From: FEN-1297 sp021817845
Lineage (GTDB): Bacteria > Bacteroidota > Ignavibacteria > Ignavibacteriales > Ignavibacteriaceae
DNA length: 64,000 bases
NCBI GenBank assembly: GCA_021817845.1
Contig: JAKAFW010000004.1
Location: 89,977-153,976, forward strand
Direction of reading: 5' to 3'
The stretch's first letter is position 1. Each line of letters begins with the position of its first letter. A program made the translations under genes and the position numbers. Below are positions 36,818 to 45,053 of this stretch, piece after piece. The notes below the pieces were generated by a model. It searched no databases and was not told the origin of the DNA. It worked only from the letters and a program-made list of their open reading frames with translations.

Positions 36818-37431
36818 TGGAAAAAAAACCGGTTTCTCATTATTTAACACCGACTTTGTTGATGATTTTAATTTTCGCTTCCAACTTCATCAACACTAAT
36901 TTGTTTAAATTCGGAGATAATAACTTTGCTGTTTGGTTTGTGCTTTCATTCTTGTGTTTTGCTTGCGGATGGTTTATCAATAAAACTCTCGGCTGGCGTT
37001 TTGGCGGAAAAGTTGTTTTTGCAATAATTATTGCGACAACTATAATAAGCGTTTTAATGATATCTTTTTTTAGAGATTACTTTGCTGCTAATGAATTACT
37101 TATTGAAAATTTAATTCTTTACAGCCTAAGAAATGTCACTCTCGGAGCAATGGCAATCTTCGGCATGTCTGTTGTAGAAAATCTCACTCTGCAAAGAGAT
37201 CTCCTCCTTCTTCAAGAAAGACTAAAAATTTTTGAAGGTAATTTTATCGACTCAAAAAAGGAAGCAGAGCTTGAAATAAGAGAAGCAAAGCTTAAAGCAC
37301 AAAAAATTACTAACGATGCAGACCTTTATGCTAAGAATACTGTGTTGAAAAAAGAAAGAATAGAAAAAGAGTTGAAAGAATTTATTCAGGCGGAAAAAGA
37401 ATTAATTAAAAAATATGAAAATGTTGGTTAA
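36817..37431 (+). CDS. Four-helix membrane protein with C-terminal coiled coil, unknown function
   Basis: A 204-residue protein. The N-terminal 120 residues contain about four hydrophobic helices; residues about 125-200 form a charged coiled coil (LEIREAKLKAQKITNDADLY, then KKERIEKELKEF). Two adjacent ATGs at 36814 and 36817 are possible; the second is better spaced from AAGAGGA. I do not recognise a family. Placed between divIVA/punA and ileS, it occupies the stretch where Firmicutes carry yggT, ylmH or divIVA, so a membrane scaffold for division is a possible but unproven role. Confidence 0.72.
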   Translation: MEKKPVSHYLTPTLLMILIFASNFINTNLFKFGDNNFAVWFVLSFLCFACGWFINKTLGWRFGGKVVFAIIIATTIISVLMISFFRDYFAANELLIENLILYSLRNVTLGAMAIFGMSVVENLTLQRDLLLLQERLKIFEGNFIDSKKEAELEIREAKLKAQKITNDADLYAKNTVLKKERIEKELKEFIQAEKELIKKYENVG

Positions 37432-37479
37432 GAAACAGCACACCAAAATTATTAAATAATCAAAAAAATATTTTAGTCG

Positions 37480-40400
37480 ATGTTCAAACAAAATTTAGAA
37501 AAAATAAATTATCCTGAAATAGAAGAGAAAATCTTAAAGTTCTGGGAAGAAAATAAAATATTTGATAAGAGTATTTCTACAAGAAATAAATCAAAGTCAT
37601 TTACTTTTTATGAAGGTCCTCCGACTGCTAACGGGAAACCAGGGATTCATCATGTAATGGCAAGGACGTTGAAAGATCTAGTTTGCCGTTATAAGACTTT
37701 ACAGGGATTTAGAGTCGAAAGGAAAGCAGGATGGGATACCCACGGTTTGCCGGTGGAAATAGAAGTTGAAAAGAAAATTGGTATAAAACAAAAAAGCGAA
37801 GTCTTCGATTATGGGGTTGAAAAATATAATCAAGCATGCCGCGATTCTGTATTTACGTATCTTGACCTTTGGGAAAAAATGACAACCCGTATGGGTTATT
37901 GGGTCGATCTCGACCACGCCTATGTTACTTTGACTAATGATTATATCGAATCAGTTTGGTGGGCTCTTAAAACCCTGTTTGATAAAGGATTGATTTATAA
38001 AGATTATAAAATTGTTCCGCAAGATCCAAAATCGGAAACGGTTTTGTCTTCGCACGAGTTGGCGCTTGGTTACCGCGAAACAAAAGATCCTTCGGTTTAT
38101 GTCTTCTTTAAAATAAAAAATTCTGATGAAAGCTTTTTGGTTTGGACTACAACTCCATGGACGCTGATTTCAAACGTTGCACTTGCGGTCGGTAAAGATG
38201 TTGATTATGTGAAAATTAATTTTAATGGAAAGAAAATTATTCTTGCGAAAGAAAGGCTTTCCGTAATCGATGGTGAATATGAAATCCTTTCGGAACTGAA
38301 AGGTAAAGACCTTGAAGGAATTGAATATGAACAATTGTTTAATTATGTAAAAACAGAAAAGAAAGCATTTTACGTTACGCTCGGAGATTTTGTTAGCACT
38401 GAAGATGGCTCGGGAATAGTTCACATTGCGCCGGCATTTGGAGCCGACGACTATGAGCTTTCAAAAAAATATAATTTGCCGATGCTGCAGCCGGTTACGC
38501 GCGGCGGTTTGTTTACTGCAGAGATTACTGACTTTGCCGGTCAATTTGTTAAAGATGCCGACAAGGGAATTATTCAAAAACTGAAAGAAGAAGGAAAACT
38601 TTTCAGAAAGGAAACAATAACTCACTCATATCCTTTTAGCTGGCGTCATGAAAATGTACCGGTAATTTATTATGCTCGCGAATCTTGGTTCATCAAAACA
38701 ACTTCTGTTGCCGAACGGATGGTGGAACTGAATAAAACTATTAATTGGCAACCCCCGGAAGTAGGCTCGGGAAGATTTGGAAACTGGCTTGAGGATAATA
38801 AAGATTGGGCCCTTTCGCGTGATCGATTTTGGGCCACGCCTCTTCCGATTTGGGTAAGCGATGATGGGGATATGATTGCCGTCGGCAGTATAGCTGAATT
38901 AAAGGAAGGTTTTATCCTCGAAGATGGTAAAAGAATTTCTGCAAAGAATATTGAAAAGATAGACCTTCATAAGCCGTTTGTTGATAAAATATTTTTTGAG
39001 CGGGAAGGAAAAATCTATAAAAGAACTCCGGAACTAATTGACGTTTGGTTTGATTCCGGGTCGATGCCGTTTGCCCAATATCATTATCCGTTTGAAAATA
39101 AGGAATTATTTGAAAAAAATTTCTTTCCGGCTGATTTTATTTGCGAAGGAATTGACCAGACCAGAGGTTGGTTTTATACTCTTCATGCAATTGCAACAAT
39201 GCTGTTTGATAGCGTGGCTTTTAAGAATATAATTGTGAACGAATTAATCCTTGACAAGAACGGCTTGAAAATGTCCAAATCAAAGGGAAACTCAGTTGAC
39301 CCGTTCGTTTTATTTGATAAATACGGCGCGGATGCAACCCGTTGGTATTTAGTTACGAACAGTCCGCCGTGGCGCCCGACTTTATTTGATGAAGAAGGTT
39401 TAGTCGAAGTCCAAAGAAAATTTTTTGGAACCTTACTGAATACATATTCTTTCTTTGCACTCTATGCTAATATTGATAAATTTAACTTTGCAGAGGAATT
39501 AGTTTCATACACCGTCCGCCCCGAAATTGATCGATGGATAATATCAAAATTAAATAGCCTGGTTAATGAATATCAACTGCTAATGGATAATTATGATGTT
39601 ACCCGCGCAGCCCGTGCTGTCTCTGATTTTACAATTGATCATCTTTCAAACTGGTATGTACGCCGTTGCCGAAGACGTTTCTGGAAATCGGAAATGAATG
39701 AAAATAAACTATCTGCTTATCAAACTCTATATGAATGTTTGATTACAATATCTAAATTAACGGCACCGTTCGCTCCGTTTATTTCTGAAGAGCTTTATCA
39801 GAATTTAAACTCGGTTACCGGAAAAGAAAAATTTGAATCTGTTCATCTTACAGAATTTCCTAAATCAACTTATATTGAAAAGGAATTGGAAAGCAAGATG
39901 GAAATTGCGCAGAAGGTCGTTTATATTACAAGATCAATGCGCGCAAAAAATAATTTGAAGGTTCGGCAGCCACTAAAAAAAATAATGGTAGTTGTGGAAA
40001 ATTCAAAACGCGAAGACCTTTCTAAAATGAAAGATGTAATTTTAGACGAGGTTAATATTAAAAAATTGATTATCTTAAATGATGATTCTGAAATTGTCAA
40101 TAAATCAGCTAAAGCAAATTTTAAGGTAATAGGACCGAAATTTGGGAAGAAAGTAAATCCGGTCGCTAACGCTATTAAAGAATTCGGAAAGTCTGAAATT
40201 GTAAAACTTGAATCTGGGCAAAATGTGACTATTAATATTGGCGGCGAAGATATTTCGATTTCAAAAGAAGATGTTGAAATACTTGGCTCTGAAATCAAAG
40301 GATGGGTTGTAGAAAGCGCGGAAGGCGTGACAGTTGCAATTGATGCAGAACTAACACCAGAATTAATTGATGAAGGCCTAGCCCGAGAATTTGTAAATAG

Positions 40401-40632
40401 AATTCAAAACATGCGTAAAGACGCAGGATTTGAAGTAATTGACAGAATTAAAATTAAATATAGCGGAAATGCTCAACTTTTAGAAGCAGTTAGTGCATTT
40501 AAAGATTATATTGCAAACGAAACACTCGCCGAAAAACTTGTAAATAAGAATGAGTTTGAAGGCGGCTATAAACAAGAATGGAAAATTGGTGATTATGATT
40601 GTTCCATTCAAATTGAAAAGGTTAATCCGTAA
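37480..40632 (+). CDS. ileS: Isoleucyl-tRNA synthetase, type 2 (IleRS2) with GIHH in place of HIGH
   Basis: Charges tRNA-Ile. The 1050-residue protein has the length and layout of the IleRS2 class shared by eukaryotes and some bacteria. Landmarks are WDTHGLPVE after the first motif, a CP1 editing domain with TTTPWTLISNVALAVG near residue 220, GWFYTLHAIATML, and the intact second signature KMSKSKGNSVDP. The first signature reads GKPGIHHVMART (Gly55-Ile-His-His58), so first and third positions are swapped relative to HxGH. A GxHH arrangement has, as I recall, been described in a subgroup of IleRS2 tied to very high mupirocin resistance. The gene is followed 15 bases later by the DksA/TraR-like gene. 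Confidence 0.95.
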   Translation: MFKQNLEKINYPEIEEKILKFWEENKIFDKSISTRNKSKSFTFYEGPPTANGKPGIHHVMARTLKDLVCRYKTLQGFRVERKAGWDTHGLPVEIEVEKKIGIKQKSEVFDYGVEKYNQACRDSVFTYLDLWEKMTTRMGYWVDLDHAYVTLTNDYIESVWWALKTLFDKGLIYKDYKIVPQDPKSETVLSSHELALGYRETKDPSVYVFFKIKNSDESFLVWTTTPWTLISNVALAVGKDVDYVKINFNGKKIILAKERLSVIDGEYEILSELKGKDLEGIEYEQLFNYVKTEKKAFYVTLGDFVSTEDGSGIVHIAPAFGADDYELSKKYNLPMLQPVTRGGLFTAEITDFAGQFVKDADKGIIQKLKEEGKLFRKETITHSYPFSWRHENVPVIYYARESWFIKTTSVAERMVELNKTINWQPPEVGSGRFGNWLEDNKDWALSRDRFWATPLPIWVSDDGDMIAVGSIAELKEGFILEDGKRISAKNIEKIDLHKPFVDKIFFEREGKIYKRTPELIDVWFDSGSMPFAQYHYPFENKELFEKNFFPADFICEGIDQTRGWFYTLHAIATMLFDSVAFKNIIVNELILDKNGLKMSKSKGNSVDPFVLFDKYGADATRWYLVTNSPPWRPTLFDEEGLVEVQRKFFGTLLNTYSFFALYANIDKFNFAEELVSYTVRPEIDRWIISKLNSLVNEYQLLMDNYDVTRAARAVSDFTIDHLSNWYVRRCRRRFWKSEMNENKLSAYQTLYECLITISKLTAPFAPFISEELYQNLNSVTGKEKFESVHLTEFPKSTYIEKELESKMEIAQKVVYITRSMRAKNNLKVRQPLKKIMVVVENSKREDLSKMKDVILDEVNIKKLIILNDDSEIVNKSAKANFKVIGPKFGKKVNPVANAIKEFGKSEIVKLESGQNVTINIGGEDISISKEDVEILGSEIKGWVVESAEGVTVAIDAELTPELIDEGLAREFVNRIQNMRKDAGFEVIDRIKIKYSGNAQLLEAVSAFKDYIANETLAEKLVNKNEFEGGYKQEWKIGDYDCSIQIEKVNP

Positions 40633-40647
40633 GAAAAGGAGACCCAA

Positions 40648-41364
40648 ATGGCAAAAAAAATAGCTACTAAAAAAGCTGTCGCAAAAAAAACAGTTGTTAA
40701 AAAAAGCGGCAAAGATTTAAAGAAATTAAAAAAGAAAACTATGCCAGACCCTAAGCCAGTTGTTAAAAAACAGGTAAAAAAGATTGCTTCAAGTTCTTCT
40801 AAACTAAAGAAACCCGTTAAACAAAAAACTGTTAATAAGAAAGTGATAATTAAAGCATCTATGGCTAAAACTAAGGAAAAAAAGAAAGTTGAGCTCGTAA
40901 TTGAAAAAAAATCTCCTTCTGCTTCCGAAATAAGGCAAAAGGCAATCGAAAAAATAAAAGGCTATAGTAAAAAAGATCTTGACCATTTCAGAACGGTAAT
41001 TTTAGCAAAACGTGATGAAATAATTGAACAGCTACAGAATCTTAAAGATCAAATGCTCGACCCAACTACCGGTGAATATATAAATGAAAATTCTCCTTAT
41101 TCCCTCCACATGGCTGAGCAAGGAACTGATGCAATGGAAAGAGAAAAAACTTTTTTATATGCACAAAGAGAAAACAAATTTTTGGGGTATCTTGAAGATG
41201 CACTGAAAAGAATTGACGCAGGCACTTATGGTATATGTATTGACTGTATTGACGAACCGCAACATCTCTGCCCAACTTGTCCTTTAATTCCCAGGGCAAG
41301 ATTGGAAGCCGTACCGCATAGCCAGCTTTGTTTGCCCATTAAGCAAAAACAAGAAAAGAAATAA
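40648..41364 (+). CDS. DksA/TraR-family zinc-finger protein with lysine-rich histone-like N-terminal tail
   Basis: A 238-residue protein in two parts. Residues 1-90 are a low-complexity Lys/Ala/Val tail (AKKIATKKAVAKKTVVKKSG and on), like the DNA-binding tails of histone H1-like bacterial proteins. Residues about 105-230 are DksA/TraR-like: a coiled-coil pair (LDHFRTVILAKRDEIIEQLQ), then YGICIDC. The zinc site is unusual: after Cys197/Cys200 an inserted CPTC (Cys208/Cys211) appears, and the usual second pair is reduced to a single Cys228. The family acts on RNA polymerase initiation. AGGAG precedes the ATG. It lies between ileS and lspA, as its relatives do in Firmicutes. Confidence 0.85.
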   Translation: MAKKIATKKAVAKKTVVKKSGKDLKKLKKKTMPDPKPVVKKQVKKIASSSSKLKKPVKQKTVNKKVIIKASMAKTKEKKKVELVIEKKSPSASEIRQKAIEKIKGYSKKDLDHFRTVILAKRDEIIEQLQNLKDQMLDPTTGEYINENSPYSLHMAEQGTDAMEREKTFLYAQRENKFLGYLEDALKRIDAGTYGICIDCIDEPQHLCPTCPLIPRARLEAVPHSQLCLPIKQKQEKK

Positions 41365-41439
41365 TTATAATTTGTTGAATTGCAATTAAGTTAAAATGGC
41401 TATTAGACTGTAAATTCTTTTGGAAATTTAGGTGAAAGT

Positions 41440-42027
41440 TTGAAGGTTTTGTTCGTTTCTTTATTCGTAGTTATTATTGACCAGGTTAGTAAGTTGATGG
41501 TAAAGGGACTTTCAATTCCATTTATCAAATTAAATATTCAAGGTTTAGAACGGTGGCAAAAAATCCCGGTTTTGGGCGGAATATTCAACATTACGCTTGT
41601 TGAAAATCCCGGAATAGCTTTTGGTATAGACTTAGGTAGTAATTTTAAGCTGATGGTCTCAGTATTCACTTTGGTAGCCAGCATGGGTCTGCTTTATTAT
41701 ATTTTTAGGAATAAAGAAAAAAAATTTGGCTTCCGCCTTTCTCTTGCTTTAATTTTGGGTGGAGCCGTAGGAAATTTAATAGACAGAATTTTTTACGGGA
41801 TACTGTACGATTATGCTCCTCTATTTCACGGCAGAGTAGTGGATTTTCTCGACTTCAGGATCTTTAACTTATTTATTTTTAATAGAACATTCGGTAATTA
41901 TGTATTTAACTTTGCCGATGTTTCAGTAACTGCGGGAGTAATACTGCTCTTGTTTATTCTGAATAAACAGAAGATTACCGGTGATAATTTTAATTCAAAC
42001 CTTGAAAAAGCTTTATCCGAAAAATAA
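41440..42027 (+). CDS. lspA: Lipoprotein signal peptidase (signal peptidase II), first tandem copy
   Basis: Cleaves lipoprotein signal peptides before the lipidated Cys. The 195-residue protein has four membrane helices and the family motifs: DQVSKLMVK near the start, VENPGIAFG, GNLIDRIFYG, then VVDFLDF and FNFADVSVTAG carrying the catalytic Asp pair (Asp135, Asp160). Compared with E. coli the GNLIDR to VVDF spacing is lengthened by about 12 residues. The start is a TTG at 41440, preceded by AGGTG. A second complete copy follows eight bases downstream. Confidence 0.93.
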   Translation: MKVLFVSLFVVIIDQVSKLMVKGLSIPFIKLNIQGLERWQKIPVLGGIFNITLVENPGIAFGIDLGSNFKLMVSVFTLVASMGLLYYIFRNKEKKFGFRLSLALILGGAVGNLIDRIFYGILYDYAPLFHGRVVDFLDFRIFNLFIFNRTFGNYVFNFADVSVTAGVILLLFILNKQKITGDNFNSNLEKALSEK

Positions 42028-42035
42028 GGATTCGA

Positions 42036-42647
42036 TTGAAAATCTTTTTTATTTCACTTGCCGTTATACTCGTAGATCAAATTTCAAAGATGATTATCAA
42101 AGGATTTACGATTCCGTTTCTCAAGATATTTCACGTTGGAATGTTCCAGGGAGAAAGCATTCCGATTTTGGGAAATTTTTTTCGTATTACTTTTATTGAA
42201 AATCCTGGAATGGCTTTTGGATTTGATCCAGGATTTAATATGAAACTTTGGCTATCAATATTTTCTCTTATAGCAAGCCTCGGGCTGGCAATTTATTTGT
42301 ATTTTATACGTGAAAAGAATTTTACTCTTCGGCTGTCTATCGCTCTTATTCTTGGTGGTGCAATAGGTAATTTGATTGACAGGATGTTTTATGGGGTTTT
42401 TTATGGCTATGCCCCTTTGTTTTACGGTAAAGTTGTCGATTTCCTTGATTTTGATTTCTTTAAATTTTCTTTATTCGGAAAAATCTTTGACCGCTGGCCT
42501 ATTTTTAATTTTGCTGATGCCTCCGTTACAATAGGTGTCTTAATTTTGATTATCTTTTACCGGGGCGCTGAAAAAGAAAGTAAGGATAACCCGGATGATA
42601 TTCCTTCTGAATCGAATTCTACCGAACAAAATGAAAATAACGCTTAA
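42036..42647 (+). CDS. lspA: Lipoprotein signal peptidase (signal peptidase II), second tandem copy
   Basis: A 203-residue paralogue of the preceding gene with the same motifs: DQISKMIIKG, IENPGMAFG, GNLIDRMFYG, VVDFLDF (Asp135) and FNFADASVTIG (Asp161). Both catalytic Asp residues are retained, so this copy should be active. It starts with TTG at 42036, with AAGGA upstream, and carries a longer acidic C-terminal tail (about 30 residues) than copy one. The two proteins align over their whole length, with the largest difference after the second motif. Distinct substrate sets are possible but not shown. Confidence 0.92.
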   Translation: MKIFFISLAVILVDQISKMIIKGFTIPFLKIFHVGMFQGESIPILGNFFRITFIENPGMAFGFDPGFNMKLWLSIFSLIASLGLAIYLYFIREKNFTLRLSIALILGGAIGNLIDRMFYGVFYGYAPLFYGKVVDFLDFDFFKFSLFGKIFDRWPIFNFADASVTIGVLILIIFYRGAEKESKDNPDDIPSESNSTEQNENNA

Positions 42648-42733
42648 TATTTTTTAATTCCGGTTCAACCGCTCTACCCAAAAAATTAGCTTTTTAATAA
42701 CGCCCGCTCAATCTTACGCATTAAGAGGATTTT

Positions 42734-43708
42734 ATGTCAAAGATAATTAACGAAAAAAATTACCGCATCGAAGTCCCCGATGGGAAAAGAAAAGAGCGAT
42801 TGGATATTTTTCTTACCAATTGTATCGAGAACGCTACCCGCTCAAAAATCCAAAAATTAATCGAAGGGATGCTTGTTAAAGTTAACGGGGAATCTGTAAA
42901 GCCAAGTTATCAAGTTCAACCTAATGACTTAATTGAAGCATCTATCCCGATTGCACCGCGCCCTGATGAAATCGAACCAGAAGAAATTCCGCTTAACATT
43001 GTGTATGAAGATAAGTTTCTAATAGTTGTTAATAAGCCTGCGGGAATGGTTGCGCATCCGGCTTATGCAAATTATACTGGAACTTTAGTAAATGCTCTTC
43101 TTCATCATTCACAAAAATTAAGTAGAGTAAATTTACCCGGCAGGCCGGGTATTGTTCACCGGATTGATAAAGATACTAGTGGTTTACTCGTGGTTGCAAA
43201 GGATGAATGGACGCATGCAAAGCTTGCCGAACAATTTTCAAAACATTCTATTGAACGGGAGTATTGGGCGGTTGCTTGGGGACGATTCAAAGAGAAAAAA
43301 GGAGAAATTAATTCGAATATTGCAAGAAGCAAATCTGATAGAAAAAAATTCACGGCTGTAAAATCAGATGGTAAGACGGCCGTAACATTTTTTGAAGTTC
43401 TAAAAGAATTTGATTTTACTTCGCTGGTAAAAATCAATTTGAAGACCGGTAGAACTCACCAAATTAGAGTTCACCTATCAAGCATTGGGCACCCAATTTT
43501 TGGTGATCCTACTTACGGCGGTAGAAATGTTCTTTTTGGCTCGACCCTACCCAAAATTAAAAGTAGAGTCGAAAATCTTTTAAATATTATGCCCCGGCAA
43601 GCTCTTCATGCTAAAACTCTCGGATTTATCCATCCGAATACAAAAGAATTTTTAAGGTTCGATTCCGAATTGCCCGAAGATATGAACATATTACTTAAAA
43701 AATTATGA
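42734..43708 (+). CDS. rluD: 23S rRNA pseudouridine synthase, RluD family
   Basis: A 324-residue protein with an N-terminal S4 RNA-binding domain (ERLDIFLTNCIENATRSKIQ at about 20-39) and the RluA/RluD catalytic domain. The active-site motif is PGIVHRIDKDTSGLLV, with the nucleophilic Asp in RID; LKTGRTHQIRVHLSSIGHPI follows. In E. coli RluD modifies helix 69 of 23S rRNA. It follows the lspA pair, as in Firmicutes where the homologue follows lspA. Its stop overlaps the next gene by four bases. Confidence 0.94.
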   Translation: MSKIINEKNYRIEVPDGKRKERLDIFLTNCIENATRSKIQKLIEGMLVKVNGESVKPSYQVQPNDLIEASIPIAPRPDEIEPEEIPLNIVYEDKFLIVVNKPAGMVAHPAYANYTGTLVNALLHHSQKLSRVNLPGRPGIVHRIDKDTSGLLVVAKDEWTHAKLAEQFSKHSIEREYWAVAWGRFKEKKGEINSNIARSKSDRKKFTAVKSDGKTAVTFFEVLKEFDFTSLVKINLKTGRTHQIRVHLSSIGHPIFGDPTYGGRNVLFGSTLPKIKSRVENLLNIMPRQALHAKTLGFIHPNTKEFLRFDSELPEDMNILLKKL

Positions 43709-45033
43709 TTCCTCTTGCGGTTAAAAAATATCTTCAAAAATATTCATTTTCAAATTGGCGTATTGAGCTAAGTGAATTTGAAGGCATAGAAAATGCTGTT
43801 GTGATTCCGGCAATTTGTGAGTACGGAAATTTAATGATACTTCTGTCATCCTTTGTCGAAATGGACCCTAAATATTTCAATTCGACATTAGTTGTTTTTG
43901 TGGTGAATAACCTTGCTTCTTCAAGCATGGAAGTAAAGAAAGAAAATGAAAAAACTCTCTCAGTTATTAGGTCAATATTAAATAAAGACTTAAAAACGGG
44001 GATTGAAACAGTCGACAATGTAATTTTATCAGGACTAAAAGTCGGGCTGGTTGATGCTGCCTCAGAGGGGAAGGAATTGCCTGAAAAAGATGGCGGAGTA
44101 GGGTTGGCTAGAAAACTTGGAATGGATTTAGCCCTTAGTATTTTTGATTTTAAAAGTAATAATAAGAAAATATTAATTTGTCTCGATGCCGATTGCACTG
44201 TTGAGAAAAATTATTTAACGGAGATAGTCCAAAATTTTAACCGGCGAAATCTTTCTGCTTCAGTTGTAAACTACGAACATAGATTAAATGAGGATAAAGA
44301 GACTACTGCAGCAATAGTTTGCTACGAAATATTTTTACGTTTCTATGTTCTGGGGCTCAAATATGCTAAGTCCCCATATGCGCTTCATACTGTTGGTTCT
44401 ACTATGATATGTGATTTTGAGTCTTATATAAAAGTCGAAGGTATGAATAAGAAAAAAGCCGCTGAGGATTTTTATTTTTTAGAAAAGCTTGCTAAGAATA
44501 TTACGGTTGAAAAAATTAGCGGAACAACAGTTTATCCTGCAAGCAGAAAATCGTGGAGGGTGCCATTTGGTACCGGGCAAAGAGTCAGTCGCTTCCTGTC
44601 AAATATTCAAGATGAATATCTTCTTTACGATCCAAAATCTTTTTATATTTTAAGAGATTGGTTGAAAGTGTTTCATTCTATGAAAAATGTTAATGCAAAA
44701 ATTTATCTTAAGTCTGCTGAGAAAATCGATAAAAATTTATTTAATTTTCTTACAGTGCAAGATTTTGAAATGAATTGGAATAAAATTGTTAAGAATTCAT
44801 CCGGGGAGAAACAATTAAGTGTTCAAAAGATGAGGTGGTTTGATGGCTTTAGGACGCTGAAGCTAATCCATTTTTTGCGAGACAGCGAATATCCATTGAT
44901 AAACATGTTTGATGCACTGGATGAAATGTTTAAACATCAGGGAATAACTTCTTTACCGGATAGGAATAATATTTTGTTACCATCTATCAATGTTCAAATG
45001 GAATATCTAAAAACGTTAAGAGAATTAACATAA
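43705..45033 (+). CDS. Glycosyltransferase-like protein (GT-A fold, family 2-like)
   Basis: A 442-residue protein. Residues about 25-180 resemble a GT-A nucleotide-sugar-binding fold: AVVIPAICEYGNLMILLSSF, a long insert, GVGLARKLGMDLALSIF, and the DxD-like segment ILICLDADCTVEKNYL. A helical C-terminal domain follows (residues 290-440). There is no signal or membrane helix. Donor and acceptor are unknown. It overlaps the rluD stop by four bases, so it is translated with the preceding run. Confidence 0.82.
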   Translation: MIPLAVKKYLQKYSFSNWRIELSEFEGIENAVVIPAICEYGNLMILLSSFVEMDPKYFNSTLVVFVVNNLASSSMEVKKENEKTLSVIRSILNKDLKTGIETVDNVILSGLKVGLVDAASEGKELPEKDGGVGLARKLGMDLALSIFDFKSNNKKILICLDADCTVEKNYLTEIVQNFNRRNLSASVVNYEHRLNEDKETTAAIVCYEIFLRFYVLGLKYAKSPYALHTVGSTMICDFESYIKVEGMNKKKAAEDFYFLEKLAKNITVEKISGTTVYPASRKSWRVPFGTGQRVSRFLSNIQDEYLLYDPKSFYILRDWLKVFHSMKNVNAKIYLKSAEKIDKNLFNFLTVQDFEMNWNKIVKNSSGEKQLSVQKMRWFDGFRTLKLIHFLRDSEYPLINMFDALDEMFKHQGITSLPDRNNILLPSINVQMEYLKTLRELT

Positions 45034-45053
45034 AAATATTTAGATGATATATT

